The notes under the pieces were generated by a model. That model had not been told where the DNA came from. It did not search any database and saw nothing but the letters and a program-made list of their open reading frames with translations. From Streptomyces sclerotialus (GTDB taxonomy: Bacteria; Actinomycetota; Actinomycetes; Streptomycetales; Streptomycetaceae), in contig JODX01000005.1 in NCBI GenBank assembly GCA_000719105.1, positions 186,001 through 250,000 on the forward strand: DNA of 64,000 nucleotides, in the 5' to 3' direction. Positions 43,675 to 52,584 of the stretch are shown here, piece by piece. The number at the start of each line of letters is the position of its first letter. Position 1 is the first letter of the stretch. The translations under genes were made by a program, and so were the position numbers.

Positions 43675-44565
43675 ATGACGCCGATCACGGTCGTGGAGGG
43701 GCGGAGAGTGGCCCTCAGCAATCTGGAGAAGGTGCTGTATCCCGCGGCCGGCTTCACCAAGGGCGAGGTGCTGCACTACTACGCGACCATCGCCGAGGTT
43801 CTGCTGCCCCACCTGCGCGACCGGCCGCTGTCCTTCCTGCGGTATCCGGACGGGCCCGACGGGCAGCACTTCTTCGTCAAGAACGTGCCCGCCGGTACAC
43901 CCGACTGGGTAACGACCTCCGAGGTGCCACGCTCCGAGGGGCCCTCACGGATGGTGCTGGTGCAGGATCTGCCCAGCCTGATGTGGGCGGCGAATCTCGT
44001 TACCGAGTTTCATACGCCCCAGTGGCGTGTTCGGGCTCCCGAGCGCGCCGATCGGCTGGTTCTCGATCTTGATCCTGGGCCGCCCGCGTCCATCGTGCAG
44101 TGCTGCGAGGTCGCCCTGTGGCTGCGGGAGCGGCTGGCGGCGGACGGGATCGAGTCGTACGCGAAGACGTCCGGGTCGAAGGGGCTGCATCTGCTGGCGT
44201 CGCTCACCCCCACCCCGTCCGAGCAGGTCAGCGCGTATGCGAAGGAGCTGGCGGTGGAAGCCTCGCGCGCCATGCCTGGGCTTGTGATCCATCGGATGAC
44301 GCGGAGCCTCAGGCCCGGGAAGGTATTCGTCGACTTCAGTCAGAACGCTGCCCGCAAGACCACCGCCGCCCCTTACACGCTCCGTGCCCGGCCTGAGCCC
44401 GCCGTGTCCGCGCCCGTCACCTGGGAGGAGGTCGAGGGGTGCGGCAGTCCGGAGCAGCTCGTGTTCCTCGCCGGGGATGTCGGGCCGCGGCTGGAGGCGT
44501 ACGGCGGGGATCTGCTGGGGCCGCTGTTCGACCCTCGGCACGCCCGGCCACTGCCCGGCTGTTGA
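43675..44565 (+). CDS. ligD: LigD-type polymerase (primase-like) for end joining
   Basis: A stand-alone 296-residue polymerase domain of LigD, which adds (ribo)nucleotides at gaps during end joining. Recognisable motifs are EKVLYPAAGFTKGEVLHYY, the 5'-phosphate pocket region FFVKN, the metal-binding LVLDLDPGPPA (Asp-x-Asp), SGSKGLHL (histidine of the active site) and VFVDFSQNAARKT. Neither a ligase nor a phosphoesterase domain is fused, as is common in Streptomyces, where the ligase is separate. Divergent from ku. Confidence 0.94.
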   Translation: MTPITVVEGRRVALSNLEKVLYPAAGFTKGEVLHYYATIAEVLLPHLRDRPLSFLRYPDGPDGQHFFVKNVPAGTPDWVTTSEVPRSEGPSRMVLVQDLPSLMWAANLVTEFHTPQWRVRAPERADRLVLDLDPGPPASIVQCCEVALWLRERLAADGIESYAKTSGSKGLHLLASLTPTPSEQVSAYAKELAVEASRAMPGLVIHRMTRSLRPGKVFVDFSQNAARKTTAAPYTLRARPEPAVSAPVTWEEVEGCGSPEQLVFLAGDVGPRLEAYGGDLLGPLFDPRHARPLPGC

Positions 44566-44586
44566 GGCGCCTGCCTGGGGGACGCC

Positions 44587-45390
44587 TCACACTCGGGCCC
44601 ACGTGTGGCGGTCCCGCGCCATCGCGTGCAGCGCCTCGACATCGGCCGGCTTGAGGACGCCGCCCGAGCGGGCGAGGCCGCACAGGTCCGTGTCCGGCAG
44701 GACGCGGACCTCCCGGAGCGGCGCCGTGATGTCGATGCCGGACGCTCCTACCGGGGCCAGCACCGGGCGGACCTCCGCCGTCAGCGCGTACGCGGCGCGG
44801 TCGGCGTCCGCCCGGAGGTACCGCAGCAGGGGGCGCGGGTCTCCGCGGCCGACCGTGACCATCGGGTCGGCGATCAGGACGCGCTGTTTGTGGGCGTGGA
44901 CGGCGCGGACGCAGTAGAGGCCGCCGGGGCCGATCACCAGGTGGTGGATGCGGTCGCCGCCGGGGAGCGGGATCGAGTGCAGGGTCCGCCAGCCGCCGCC
45001 CTCCATGTGGTCGAGCGCCTCCCCCACGGTCTGCTCCGCGGTCAGAGAGCGGCGGCGCGGGTCGGGGCGCAGCCGGCGGGGCGGGGCCGGGTCGCGGTCG
45101 AGGGCGATCAGGAGGGCCTCACCGGGACGGTTCGGGGCCAGGTCGTCGTCCGGGGGGAGGGTGAGGCGGGCCAGTTCCGCGGGGGTCGGCACCGGGGGCG
45201 GGCCGACGGTGACGGGGCCGGTGAGGAACGGGCCGAGTGCGTCCAGTACGTCGTCCTTGCGGTCCTCGCTGAGCAGGTTGACCCGGGCGACCTGCCGGTC
45301 GTACCAGGCGATGTTCCTGCCGTCCGTGAGGCAGACGTAGAGCCGTTCCCGCCCCCGCCTCCAGGTCGGTATGACGCGCAGTCCGTCCAT
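44587..45390 (-). CDS. NERD-domain protein
   Basis: A 267-residue protein. The N-terminal half (MDGLRVIPTWRRGRERLYVCL, WYDRQVARVNLL) is unassigned. The C-terminal half carries a nuclease-related NERD pattern: TVGEALDHMEGGGWRTLHSIPLPGGDRIHHLVIGPGGLYCVRAVHAHKQRVLI. The catalytic-type residues are altered (no clean D-x-E-x-K triad visible; VRAVHAHKQ in place of EVK), so nuclease activity is doubtful. Its stop is 21 nt from the ligD-polymerase stop (convergent). Confidence 0.78.
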   Translation of the reverse strand: MDGLRVIPTWRRGRERLYVCLTDGRNIAWYDRQVARVNLLSEDRKDDVLDALGPFLTGPVTVGPPPVPTPAELARLTLPPDDDLAPNRPGEALLIALDRDPAPPRRLRPDPRRRSLTAEQTVGEALDHMEGGGWRTLHSIPLPGGDRIHHLVIGPGGLYCVRAVHAHKQRVLIADPMVTVGRGDPRPLLRYLRADADRAAYALTAEVRPVLAPVGASGIDITAPLREVRVLPDTDLCGLARSGGVLKPADVEALHAMARDRHTWARV

Positions 45391-45487
45391 GCACCATCAC
45401 CCCCGACCATGGGAACAGGCGGGGTGCTCCAGGGGCAAGAAGCCGGTTACCTTTGAGGGCAGTTGGGGGGAGTTGGGGGAGGCGTCG

Positions 45488-46006
45488 GTGCGGACCCGCA
45501 GGAAGCAACCCGATGTACCGGCTCCGGACGGTCCGTGGAACGAGGTCGTGCCGGGCCTGTGGATGGGTGGGCACGAGTTCGCCGGGCGGGCCGGGGAGCG
45601 CGAGTTCGCCGTCGTACGTGATGAGTTCGATGTCGTGCTGTCGCTGCTGCGGCTTCCGGGGTACGGGCCGGACGACGGCGTCGAGCACCATGTGTGGCCC
45701 ATCCCGGACGGGCCGCTCGACGGGACCCAGCTGGCCGGTGTGATGCGGCTCGCGCAGACCGCGTGCGAGGGGCTGGAGCGGGAGCGGCGGGTGCTGGTGC
45801 GGTGCTTCCACGGCTACAACCGGTCCGGGCTCGTGGTGGCCCAGTCGCTGATCCGCCGGGGCCGCTCCCCCGACGAGGCCATCCGGCTCATCCGTTCGCG
45901 CCGGTCGCCGTGGGCGCTGCACAACGAGCTGTTCGTCGAGTATCTGCGGACGGGGCTGGCGACGGCGCGGCTGCTGGAGGAACTCGCGGAGGAGGTCACC
46001 GAGTAG
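45488..46006 (+). CDS. Dual-specificity-type protein phosphatase
   Basis: A 172-residue protein with the Cys-x5-Arg loop VLVRCFHGYNRSGLV near residue 111 and a plausible general-acid Asp in WPIPDGPLDG. Upstream, NEVVPGLWMGGHEF is the usual DSP strand. The GTG has GGAGG five nt upstream. In Streptomyces such small phosphatases occur singly; the substrate is unknown. It is divergent from the NERD gene. Confidence 0.85.
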   Translation: MRTRRKQPDVPAPDGPWNEVVPGLWMGGHEFAGRAGEREFAVVRDEFDVVLSLLRLPGYGPDDGVEHHVWPIPDGPLDGTQLAGVMRLAQTACEGLERERRVLVRCFHGYNRSGLVVAQSLIRRGRSPDEAIRLIRSRRSPWALHNELFVEYLRTGLATARLLEELAEEVTE

Positions 46007-46152
46007 GCGTCGCGTCGGGCCTGCGGTCCGCTCCGATGGACCAGCGCGACGGGCGCGGTGCGTATCTCGCTCCTAGTGTGGCGATTAGTCCTGGATTGTT
46101 CCAGGTTCGGCCTGGATCGATCCGGTCTCGCATCTCCCTCGAAGGAGCGCTC

Positions 46153-47052
46153 ATGGCACTGCGATCCACCCTCATCCGCATAGGCATGGTCTCGGCGAGC
46201 GGCGCGCTCGCCGCGCTCGCCGCCTCCGGCACGGCGGCCGCCAGTGACAGTTGGGGGGATCCCCACGACCACTACGGCAAGAACCAGCACCTCGATCCCG
46301 AACCCGACGGCCGGGACCGGCATGACAGCCGTAAGGACCAGGACGGTCGCGGGCAGAACGACAGCCGCAAGGACCAGGACGGTCGCGGGCAGAACGACAG
46401 CCGTAAGGACCAGGACGGTCGCGGGCAGAACGACGGCCGCGACAACGGTGACCATCGGGACGACCACGACGGCCGGGACAACGACGACGGCCGGGACGAC
46501 CACGACGGCCGGGACGACAGTGACAGCCGTGGCCAGCACGACGGCCGGGACGACCACGACGGCCGCGACAACGACGACGGCCGGGACGACAGTGACAGCC
46601 GTGGCCAGCACGACGGCCGGAACGACCACGACGGCCGCGACAACGACGAGGACCGGGACGACCACGACGGCCGGAACCACGACAACGGCCGGAACGACGA
46701 CGGCCGGAGCGACAGCAACGGCCGGGACGGCGAAGAGCACGGCCGGGAGCACAACAGAGAACACGACCGGGAGCACAGCAGACGCCCCGGCTCGGACCAC
46801 GGCAGCGAGCACCACCGCACCTACAAGGGCAAGGTGAAGGCCCACGGTGGTCTGCTCCTGCGGGACGCTCCCAACCGGGGCAGCAAGGTGATCCGGGTCG
46901 CCGAGGACGGTGAGGTCGTCCGGATCTTCTGCAAGGCCAAGGGCGAGAAGGTGCACGGCGACAAGCACTGGTACCTGCTCACCGACGGCACCTGGGCCTG
47001 GGGCTCGGCGCGCTACATCGACACGCTCGGCGAGAAGCCCCGCTGGTGCTGA
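46153..47052 (+). CDS. Secreted SH3-like protein with long Asp/Arg/Gly repeat
   Basis: A 299-residue secreted protein. It has a signal peptide (about 1-30, ending ALAASGTAAASDS), about 185 residues of low-complexity repeats (DGRDNDDGRDDHDGRD, KDQDGRGQNDSR) that are nearly all Asp, Arg, Gly, Asn and His, then a C-terminal bacterial SH3-like domain (about 220-299: KVKAHGGLLLRDAPNRGSKVI, VVRIFCKAKGEKV, WYLLTDGTWAWGSARYID). GAAGGAG five nt before the ATG supports the start. SH3 domains of this kind bind cell wall; the repeat could be an extended linker or a metal or polymer binder. Confidence 0.85.
   Translation: MALRSTLIRIGMVSASGALAALAASGTAAASDSWGDPHDHYGKNQHLDPEPDGRDRHDSRKDQDGRGQNDSRKDQDGRGQNDSRKDQDGRGQNDGRDNGDHRDDHDGRDNDDGRDDHDGRDDSDSRGQHDGRDDHDGRDNDDGRDDSDSRGQHDGRNDHDGRDNDEDRDDHDGRNHDNGRNDDGRSDSNGRDGEEHGREHNREHDREHSRRPGSDHGSEHHRTYKGKVKAHGGLLLRDAPNRGSKVIRVAEDGEVVRIFCKAKGEKVHGDKHWYLLTDGTWAWGSARYIDTLGEKPRWC
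46310..46790 (+). repeat. Low-complexity coding repeat (GACGGCCGGGAC-type)
   Basis: Imperfect tandem units such as GACCACGACGGCCGG run through the middle of the secreted protein gene, including three nearly identical 42-nt units (coding SRKDQDGRGQND) at the start. The repeat length varies and stays in frame. Confidence 0.85.
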
Positions 47053-47163
47053 CCGGCACCACGCGCCTCACACAGGACCGCGAGTACTCCGCAAGTACAC
47101 CGCAATGGACTGATTGTCGCCATATACCGGGACATCAGGCACCACGCTTGCTACGTTCCGGTC

Positions 47164-48636
47164 ATGACCAAGGCCGGAACGTCCGCGGTGGCGGACCCGT
47201 CCCCTCCGGCGGTACGCCTGCCCGGGCGCCGTGGTGTCGAGTTCGCTCTCCTCGCGGTCGCCGTCCTGCTCCCCGTGTACGGATACTGCGCCGTCGGTCT
47301 GGCGCGCAGTGGCACCGTTCCGCCCGGCGCCGCCGGTTACGGCGCCGGGCTCGCGGTGCTCGCGCTGTGCGCGCATCTCGCGGTGCGGCTGCGGGCGCCG
47401 TACGCCGATCCGTTGCTGCTGCCCATCGCCGTCCTGCTCAACGGGCTCGGGCTGGTGCTGATCTACCGTCTGGACCTGGAGACCCCGCACGACAAGGCGG
47501 CCCCGGCCCAGCTCGTCTGGTCGGCGCTGGGGGTCGCCCTCTTCACCGCGGCCGTGCTGCTGCTGCGGGACCACCGGATGCTTCAGCGCTACACGTACGT
47601 GTCGATGGTCGCCGCTCTGGTGCTGCTGGCGCTGCCGATTCTGTTCCCGGCCGTGAACGGTGCCCGGATCTGGATCCGGATCGCCGGGTTCTCCATCCAG
47701 CCGGGTGAGTTCGCGAAGGTACTGCTGGCGGTGTTCTTCGCCGGCTATCTGGCGGGGAACCGGCACGCGCTCACGTACACGGGGCGGCGGCTGTGGGGGT
47801 TCAAGCGGTTCGAGCTGCCCACCGGACGCGTGCTCGGGCCGATCGTCGCCATCTGGCTGCTGAGCGTGGGGGTGCTGGTGCTGGAGCGGGATCTCGGCAC
47901 CTCGCTGCTGTTCTTCGGGCTGTTCGTGGTGCTGCTGTACGTGGCGACGGGGCGCACCGGGTGGATCGCGGTGGGGCTGCTTCTCGCCGTCGCGGGCGCC
48001 GTCGCCGTGGGACGGCTGGAGCCGCACGTGCACAGCAGGGTCGAGGACTGGCTGCACCCGTTCGCGTCGATCGAGGCGGGGCACGGGGCCGGGCAGCTCG
48101 CGCAGTCCCTGTTCGCGTTCGCCGCCGGCGGCATGCTCGGCACCGGACTCGGTATAGGGAACTCCGTCCTCATCGGCTTCGCGGTGAAGTCGGACTTCAT
48201 CCTGGCGACGGCGGGCGAGGAACTGGGACTGGCCGGGCTGACGGCGCTCTTCCTGCTGTACGGGCTGCTGGTGGAGCGCGGTTACCGGACGGGCCTCGCC
48301 CTGCGGGACCCCTTCGGGCGGCTTCTGGCCACCGGCCTCGCGTCGATCGTCGCCCTGCAGGTGTTCGTGATCGCGGGCGGGGTGACCGGGCTGATCCCGC
48401 TCACCGGGATGGCGATGCCGTTCCTCGCCCAGGGCGGCTCCTCGGTCGTCACCAACTGGATCATCGTGGCCCTGCTGATCCGGATGAGCGACTCGGCCCG
48501 CGGGCAGGACATCCGGGGCCGGGCCGCCGGGCGGCGCGCTCGGGCCCGTGCGCTGGGCGGGGTGTCCGACCAGGGACCCGAGGTTCCCCGGGTTCCCCAG
48601 GTTCCCAGGTCCCCGAGAGAGGCCCGTGACCCATGA
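47164..48636 (+). CDS. SEDS-family peptidoglycan polymerase (RodA/FtsW/SpoVE)
   Basis: A 490-residue protein with about ten to twelve membrane spans. The family signature is seen in GARIWIRIAGFSIQPGEFAKV, the catalytic region VLERDLGTSLLFFGLFVVLLYV (Asp of ERDLG), and GLIPLTGMAMPFLAQGGSS. It extends glycan chains from lipid II together with the class B PBP encoded next, whose start overlaps its stop (ATGA). This pair is the accessory elongation or sporulation type in Streptomyces, since the division FtsW lies in the dcw cluster. Confidence 0.93.
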   Translation: MTKAGTSAVADPSPPAVRLPGRRGVEFALLAVAVLLPVYGYCAVGLARSGTVPPGAAGYGAGLAVLALCAHLAVRLRAPYADPLLLPIAVLLNGLGLVLIYRLDLETPHDKAAPAQLVWSALGVALFTAAVLLLRDHRMLQRYTYVSMVAALVLLALPILFPAVNGARIWIRIAGFSIQPGEFAKVLLAVFFAGYLAGNRHALTYTGRRLWGFKRFELPTGRVLGPIVAIWLLSVGVLVLERDLGTSLLFFGLFVVLLYVATGRTGWIAVGLLLAVAGAVAVGRLEPHVHSRVEDWLHPFASIEAGHGAGQLAQSLFAFAAGGMLGTGLGIGNSVLIGFAVKSDFILATAGEELGLAGLTALFLLYGLLVERGYRTGLALRDPFGRLLATGLASIVALQVFVIAGGVTGLIPLTGMAMPFLAQGGSSVVTNWIIVALLIRMSDSARGQDIRGRAAGRRARARALGGVSDQGPEVPRVPQVPRSPREARDP

Positions 48637-50126
48637 CGACGTACATCCGCAGGGCGGCCGCCCTGTGCGCCCTGCTGTTCGTCGCACTCCTCGTCAACGC
48701 CATGCGCGTCCAGGTGTTCAAGGCCCCTTCGTACGACGGGAATCCGGCCAACCGACGTCCGGAGATCGCCCATTGGGGGCGGCCGCGCGGGGACATCCTG
48801 GTCGGCGGCCGTTCGGTCACAGGCTCGCGGGACACCGGCGAGCAGCTCCGTTACGAGCGGACGTACCGCAACGGCCCGCTGTACGCACCCGTCACCGGGT
48901 TCGCGTCGCAGAAGTACGGGGCCACGTTGCTGGAGGACGTCGAGGACGAGCTCCTCGCGGGCACCGAGCCGACACTGTCGCTGCTCCCGGCCTGGAACGA
49001 CATGACGCACTCCCCCTCCCCGGGCGGCCGGGTCGTCACCACCGTCGACCCCGCGGCACAGCTCGCGGCCTACACCGGGCTGGGCTCCCGCCGGGGCGCC
49101 GTCGCGGCCCTGGAACCGTCCACCGGGCGCGTCCTCGCGCTGGTCTCGACCCCCTCGTACGATCCCGGGGAGCTGTCCGGGAACAGCCGGTCGGTGGCCG
49201 CGGCGTGGAAGCGGCTCAGCCGGGACCCGAGCAGGCCGATGCTGAACCGGGCGATCCGGCAGACCTATCCGCCGGGGTCCACCTTCAAGGTCGTGACGGC
49301 CGCGGCGGCGCTCGACGCGGGGGTGGTACGGGACATCGACGCGCCGACCCGCTCCCCGGACCCGTACACGCTGCCCGGTACGTCGACGGCGCTGTCGAAC
49401 GAGGTGGAGGGGTGCGCGGACGCCTCGCTGCGCTACGCCTTCGAGTGGTCGTGCAACACGGTCTTCGCCAAGCTCGGCGTGGACGTCGGGCTGCGGCGGA
49501 TGACGGGCAGCGCGCACGGTCTGGGCTTCAACGACGCGGACCTGCGGATCCCTCTCCCCGTCGTGCGGAGCAGCTTCGACACCGCGATGGACCGGGCGCA
49601 GCTCGCGCTCTCCTCGATCGGCCAGTTCGACACCCGGGCGACCCCGCTCCAGATGGCGACGGTGACGGCAGCCGTGGCGAACGGCGGCTCGGTCCGGGCG
49701 CCGTACCTGGTGGAGCGGACGACGACCGCCTCCGGTGCCACGGTGGCGGTGACGATGCCGCACGCGTCGCACCCGGCGATGAAGCCGGGCACGGCGGCGC
49801 GGCTGCGCGAGCTGATGACGGGCGTGGTGGCGGACGGCACGGGCGGCAAGGCGGCCATCCCCGGCGCCACGGTCGGCGGCAAGACGGGCACCGCCCAGCA
49901 CGGCGTCGGAAACTCCGGGACGCCGTACGCCTGGTTCATCTCCTGGGCCCGGGCGGACGGCGCGCCGGTGCCCGCGGTGGCGGTCGCGGTGGTCGTGGAG
50001 GACGCGGACGCCGACCGCGGGGAGATCAGCGGGGGCGGGGACGCGGCGCCCATCGCCCGGGCGGTGATGAGGGCGGTGCTGGACTCGGCGGAGGCGCAGC
50101 GGAGGGCGGTGAAGCGGGGGCGGTGA
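48633..50126 (+). CDS. Class B penicillin-binding protein (transpeptidase), PbpA-like
   Basis: The 497-residue protein has one N-terminal membrane span (about 7-24), a dimerisation domain, and a transpeptidase domain. The active site Ser-x-x-Lys is in YPPGSTFKVV (about residue 216), SCN in EWSCNTVFA (about 273) and KTG in VGGKTGTAQHG (about 417). It cross-links stem peptides and partners the SEDS protein upstream, with which it is translationally coupled. Confidence 0.94.
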   Translation: MTTYIRRAAALCALLFVALLVNAMRVQVFKAPSYDGNPANRRPEIAHWGRPRGDILVGGRSVTGSRDTGEQLRYERTYRNGPLYAPVTGFASQKYGATLLEDVEDELLAGTEPTLSLLPAWNDMTHSPSPGGRVVTTVDPAAQLAAYTGLGSRRGAVAALEPSTGRVLALVSTPSYDPGELSGNSRSVAAAWKRLSRDPSRPMLNRAIRQTYPPGSTFKVVTAAAALDAGVVRDIDAPTRSPDPYTLPGTSTALSNEVEGCADASLRYAFEWSCNTVFAKLGVDVGLRRMTGSAHGLGFNDADLRIPLPVVRSSFDTAMDRAQLALSSIGQFDTRATPLQMATVTAAVANGGSVRAPYLVERTTTASGATVAVTMPHASHPAMKPGTAARLRELMTGVVADGTGGKAAIPGATVGGKTGTAQHGVGNSGTPYAWFISWARADGAPVPAVAVAVVVEDADADRGEISGGGDAAPIARAVMRAVLDSAEAQRRAVKRGR

Positions 50127-50221
50127 CCCGTAGGGACGTCGCCCCAGTGACGTCCAGGGGATTGACGTGCTTGCTGACGCGCAGTCTCATAAGAGGCGAC
50201 CGACGGTAACCCGGTGTCTCA

Positions 50222-50285
50222 GTGATCCCGTGATCCCGTGATCCGGTGATCCCGTGCCCCGGTGATCCCGTGACCCGGTAACCCC
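50222..50285. repeat. Eight tandem octamers (GTGATCCC) before the AurF-like gene
   Basis: GTGATCCC is repeated eight times without gaps; copies 1, 2, 4 and 6 are identical and the others differ by one to three bases. The block ends 36 nt before the chosen start of the AurF-like gene, in the position of a promoter or leader. Confidence 0.85.
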
Positions 50286-50320
50286 TGTGTGCCCGTACGC
50301 CGCACGACGAGGTGGGACAG

Positions 50321-51259
50321 TTGACGACCCTCACGGAAGCCGACGCGCTGCACGGACTGCGGGACGCGCTCGGCCTGCTCAAGGACCGCGAGCAGGTGGC
50401 CGAGCGGCTGCTCGCCTCGTCCGCGAAGCACTCCTTCGACCCGGACAAGGAGCTGGACTGGGACGCGCCCTTCGAGGAGGGCAAGTGGTTCTGGCCGCCG
50501 GAGCTGGTGTCGCTGTACGGCACGCCGATGTGGCGGCGGATGAGCGAGGAGCAGCGGATCCTGCTGTCCCGGCACGAGGCCGCGGCGCTGGCCTCGCTCG
50601 GGATCTGGTTCGAGATCATCCTGATGCAGCTCCTGGTCCGGCACATCTACGACAAGTCCGCGACCAGCGCGCACGTGCGGTACGCCCTCACCGAGATCGA
50701 GGACGAGTGCCGGCACTCGAAGATGTTCGCCCGGCTGATAACGCGCGGCGACACGCCCTGGTACCCGGTGAGCCGCGGGCACCAGCAGCTCGGGCGCCTG
50801 TTCAAGACGATCTCGACCACGCCCGGATCGTTCACGGCGACGCTGCTCGGCGAGGAGGTGCTCGACTGGATGCAGCGGCTGACGTTCCCGGACGAGCGCG
50901 TCCAGCCGCTGGTCCGCGGGGTCACCCGCATCCATGTCGTGGAGGAGGCCCGGCACGTGCGCTACGCGCGCGAGGAGCTGCGGCGGCAGATGGTGACGGC
51001 GCCGAGGTGGTCGCGGGAGTTCACGCGGGTCACCTCGGGCGAGTTCGCGCGGGTGTTCTCGGTGGCGTTCGTCAATCCCGAGGTCTACCCGCAGGTGGGA
51101 CTGGACCGGCGGGAGGCCGTGGCCCAGGTCCGGGCGAGCGGCCACCGGCGGGAGATCATGCAGACCGGGGCCAAGCGGCTGACGGACTTCCTCGACGACA
51201 TAGGTGTGCTGCGGGGCGTCGGGCGGCGCCTGTGGAGGTCGTCGGGGCTGCTGGCGTGA
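50321..51259 (+). CDS. AurF-like diiron oxygenase
   Basis: A ferritin-like helical protein of 312 residues. The two metal-binding helix pairs are visible as ALTEIEDECRHSKMF and RIHVVEEARHVRYAREEL, together with an earlier Glu (LSRHEAAALASLGIWFE) and later histidines. AurF relatives oxidise aromatic amines, but most Streptomyces homologues have no known substrate. I chose TTG (LTTLTEADALHG) because GAGGTG lies six nt upstream; a GTG nine nt earlier is also open but lacks a ribosome site. A TetR gene follows 127 nt downstream. Confidence 0.85.
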   Translation: MTTLTEADALHGLRDALGLLKDREQVAERLLASSAKHSFDPDKELDWDAPFEEGKWFWPPELVSLYGTPMWRRMSEEQRILLSRHEAAALASLGIWFEIILMQLLVRHIYDKSATSAHVRYALTEIEDECRHSKMFARLITRGDTPWYPVSRGHQQLGRLFKTISTTPGSFTATLLGEEVLDWMQRLTFPDERVQPLVRGVTRIHVVEEARHVRYAREELRRQMVTAPRWSREFTRVTSGEFARVFSVAFVNPEVYPQVGLDRREAVAQVRASGHRREIMQTGAKRLTDFLDDIGVLRGVGRRLWRSSGLLA

Positions 51260-51373
51260 GACGGCCGGCAGTCCTCGGGGCCGTCGGCGTGACGGCCGGT
51301 GAACGCATACCGGGGTGTGGCGCGGACCCGGCGCCCGTGACGGCGCCGGGTGCCCCTCCGGGGCGGGCCCGGT

Positions 51374-51379
51374 TACGCT
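51374..51379 (+). promoter_or_regulatory. TACGCT -10-type hexamer of a leaderless TetR gene
   Basis: The hexamer TACGCT ends seven nt before the ATG of the TetR gene, and no ribosome site lies between. Transcription would start at or near the A of ATG. No -35 element is evident. Confidence 0.45.
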
Positions 51380-51386
51380 GCCGGGC

Positions 51387-52112
51387 ATGACCTCGGAGGT
51401 ACCCACACGCGCGTACCGGCGGCTGACCGTCGAGGAACGACGCCGTCAACTCCTCGCCGCGGCACTGGAACTCTTCGCGCACCGGACGCCCGAGGAGGTC
51501 TCGCTGGACGACGTGGCGGAGACGGCCGGAGTCTCCCGGCCGCTCGTGTACCGGTACTTCCCCGGCGGCAAGCAGCAGCTCTACGAGGCCGCGCTGCGGT
51601 CCGCCGCCGACGAGCTGGAGCAGTGCTTCGCAGAGCCGGAGGACGGGCCCCTCACCGAGCGGCTCGCCCACGCCCTGACCCGCTACCTGGCCTTCGTCGA
51701 CGAGCACGACACCGGGTTCAGCGCGCTGCTCCAGGGCGGCAGCGTCGTCGAGACGTCCCGTACCAGCGCCATCGTGGACGGGGTGCGGCGGGCCGCCGCC
51801 GGGCACATCCTGCGCCATCTCCGGGTGCCGGAGCCCGGGCCGCGGCTGCGGCTGACCGTGCGGATGTGGATAAGTTCCGTCGAGGCCGCCTCCCTGATCT
51901 GGCTGGACGAGGGCAAGGAACCCGCGGCGGAGGAGCTGCGGGACTGGCTGGTCGAGCAGTTCCTCGTCTGCCTTCTGGCCACCGCGGGGCGGGACGCGCA
52001 GTCCGCCGCGGCGGTACGGGCCGTGCTCGAACTGGAGGGCGCCGAGGGAGCCGTCGGCGCGTTCGTCCGGCGTGTCCTGCCCGTCGTCGGGGACGCGGGT
52101 CACCTGTTGTGA
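51387..52112 (+). CDS. TetR-family regulator
   Basis: A 241-residue protein with an N-terminal HTH (about 14-60: RRRQLLAAALELFAHRTPEEVSLDDVAETAGVSRPLVYRYFPGGKQQLYEAAL) and a C-terminal helical ligand domain. It lies beside the AurF-like gene, a pairing that I recall as frequent in Streptomyces, so it may repress that gene; the operator was not identified. It appears leaderless. The next gene follows 10 nt after its stop. Confidence 0.88.
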   Translation: MTSEVPTRAYRRLTVEERRRQLLAAALELFAHRTPEEVSLDDVAETAGVSRPLVYRYFPGGKQQLYEAALRSAADELEQCFAEPEDGPLTERLAHALTRYLAFVDEHDTGFSALLQGGSVVETSRTSAIVDGVRRAAAGHILRHLRVPEPGPRLRLTVRMWISSVEAASLIWLDEGKEPAAEELRDWLVEQFLVCLLATAGRDAQSAAAVRAVLELEGAEGAVGAFVRRVLPVVGDAGHLL

Positions 52113-52122
52113 CACTGGTGGT

Positions 52123-52482
52123 GTGAAGAGCGAAGACACTCCCTTCGTCGGCGGCCCCCTGGACGGGCGCGTCCTGCCCGTGCTCCTCGGCATCACCGGG
52201 CACCCGCCGAAGACGTACCGGGTCCCGGTGCCGGACGCCGCGGGCGGGCCGCCGACCGTGCTGTTCTACCGGCGGGTGCCGCGTCCCCAGGCCGGGCGCT
52301 TCGCCCTCGGGCAGAAGTGGCAGTACGAGTACGACCCGAAGGGCCGCGCCGGCGGGCGCCGGTGGCCGTGGTCCGGAAAGCCGGACCAGACGGAAAAGCC
52401 GGAAAAGCCGACAGGGCCGGGAAAGCCAGGTGCCACGCCGGGCAGGAAGGACGACACCCCCAAGGACCCCGCCGACGGGTGA
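52123..52482 (+). CDS. Hypothetical protein with Pro/Lys-rich tail
   Basis: A 119-residue protein. The first 75 residues look folded (TPFVGGPLDGRVLPVLLGI, KTYRVPVP, TVLFYRRV, WQYEYDPKGRAGG); the last 40 are Pro, Lys, Gly and Thr. The N-terminal pattern (GGPLDGR...P..Y) recalls small actinomycete proteins of unknown function. The GTG start follows the TetR stop by 10 nt, so it is probably cotranscribed. Confidence 0.65.
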   Translation: MKSEDTPFVGGPLDGRVLPVLLGITGHPPKTYRVPVPDAAGGPPTVLFYRRVPRPQAGRFALGQKWQYEYDPKGRAGGRRWPWSGKPDQTEKPEKPTGPGKPGATPGRKDDTPKDPADG

Positions 52483-52584
52483 CCTGCTTGGTCCGAACCG
52501 GCCACCCGGGACGCGCTCCGGCCGCACCCCGCCCATCCTGCCGGTGCGAGGTGGAACCGCCACCCGCGCACCGGAGGTGACGAA

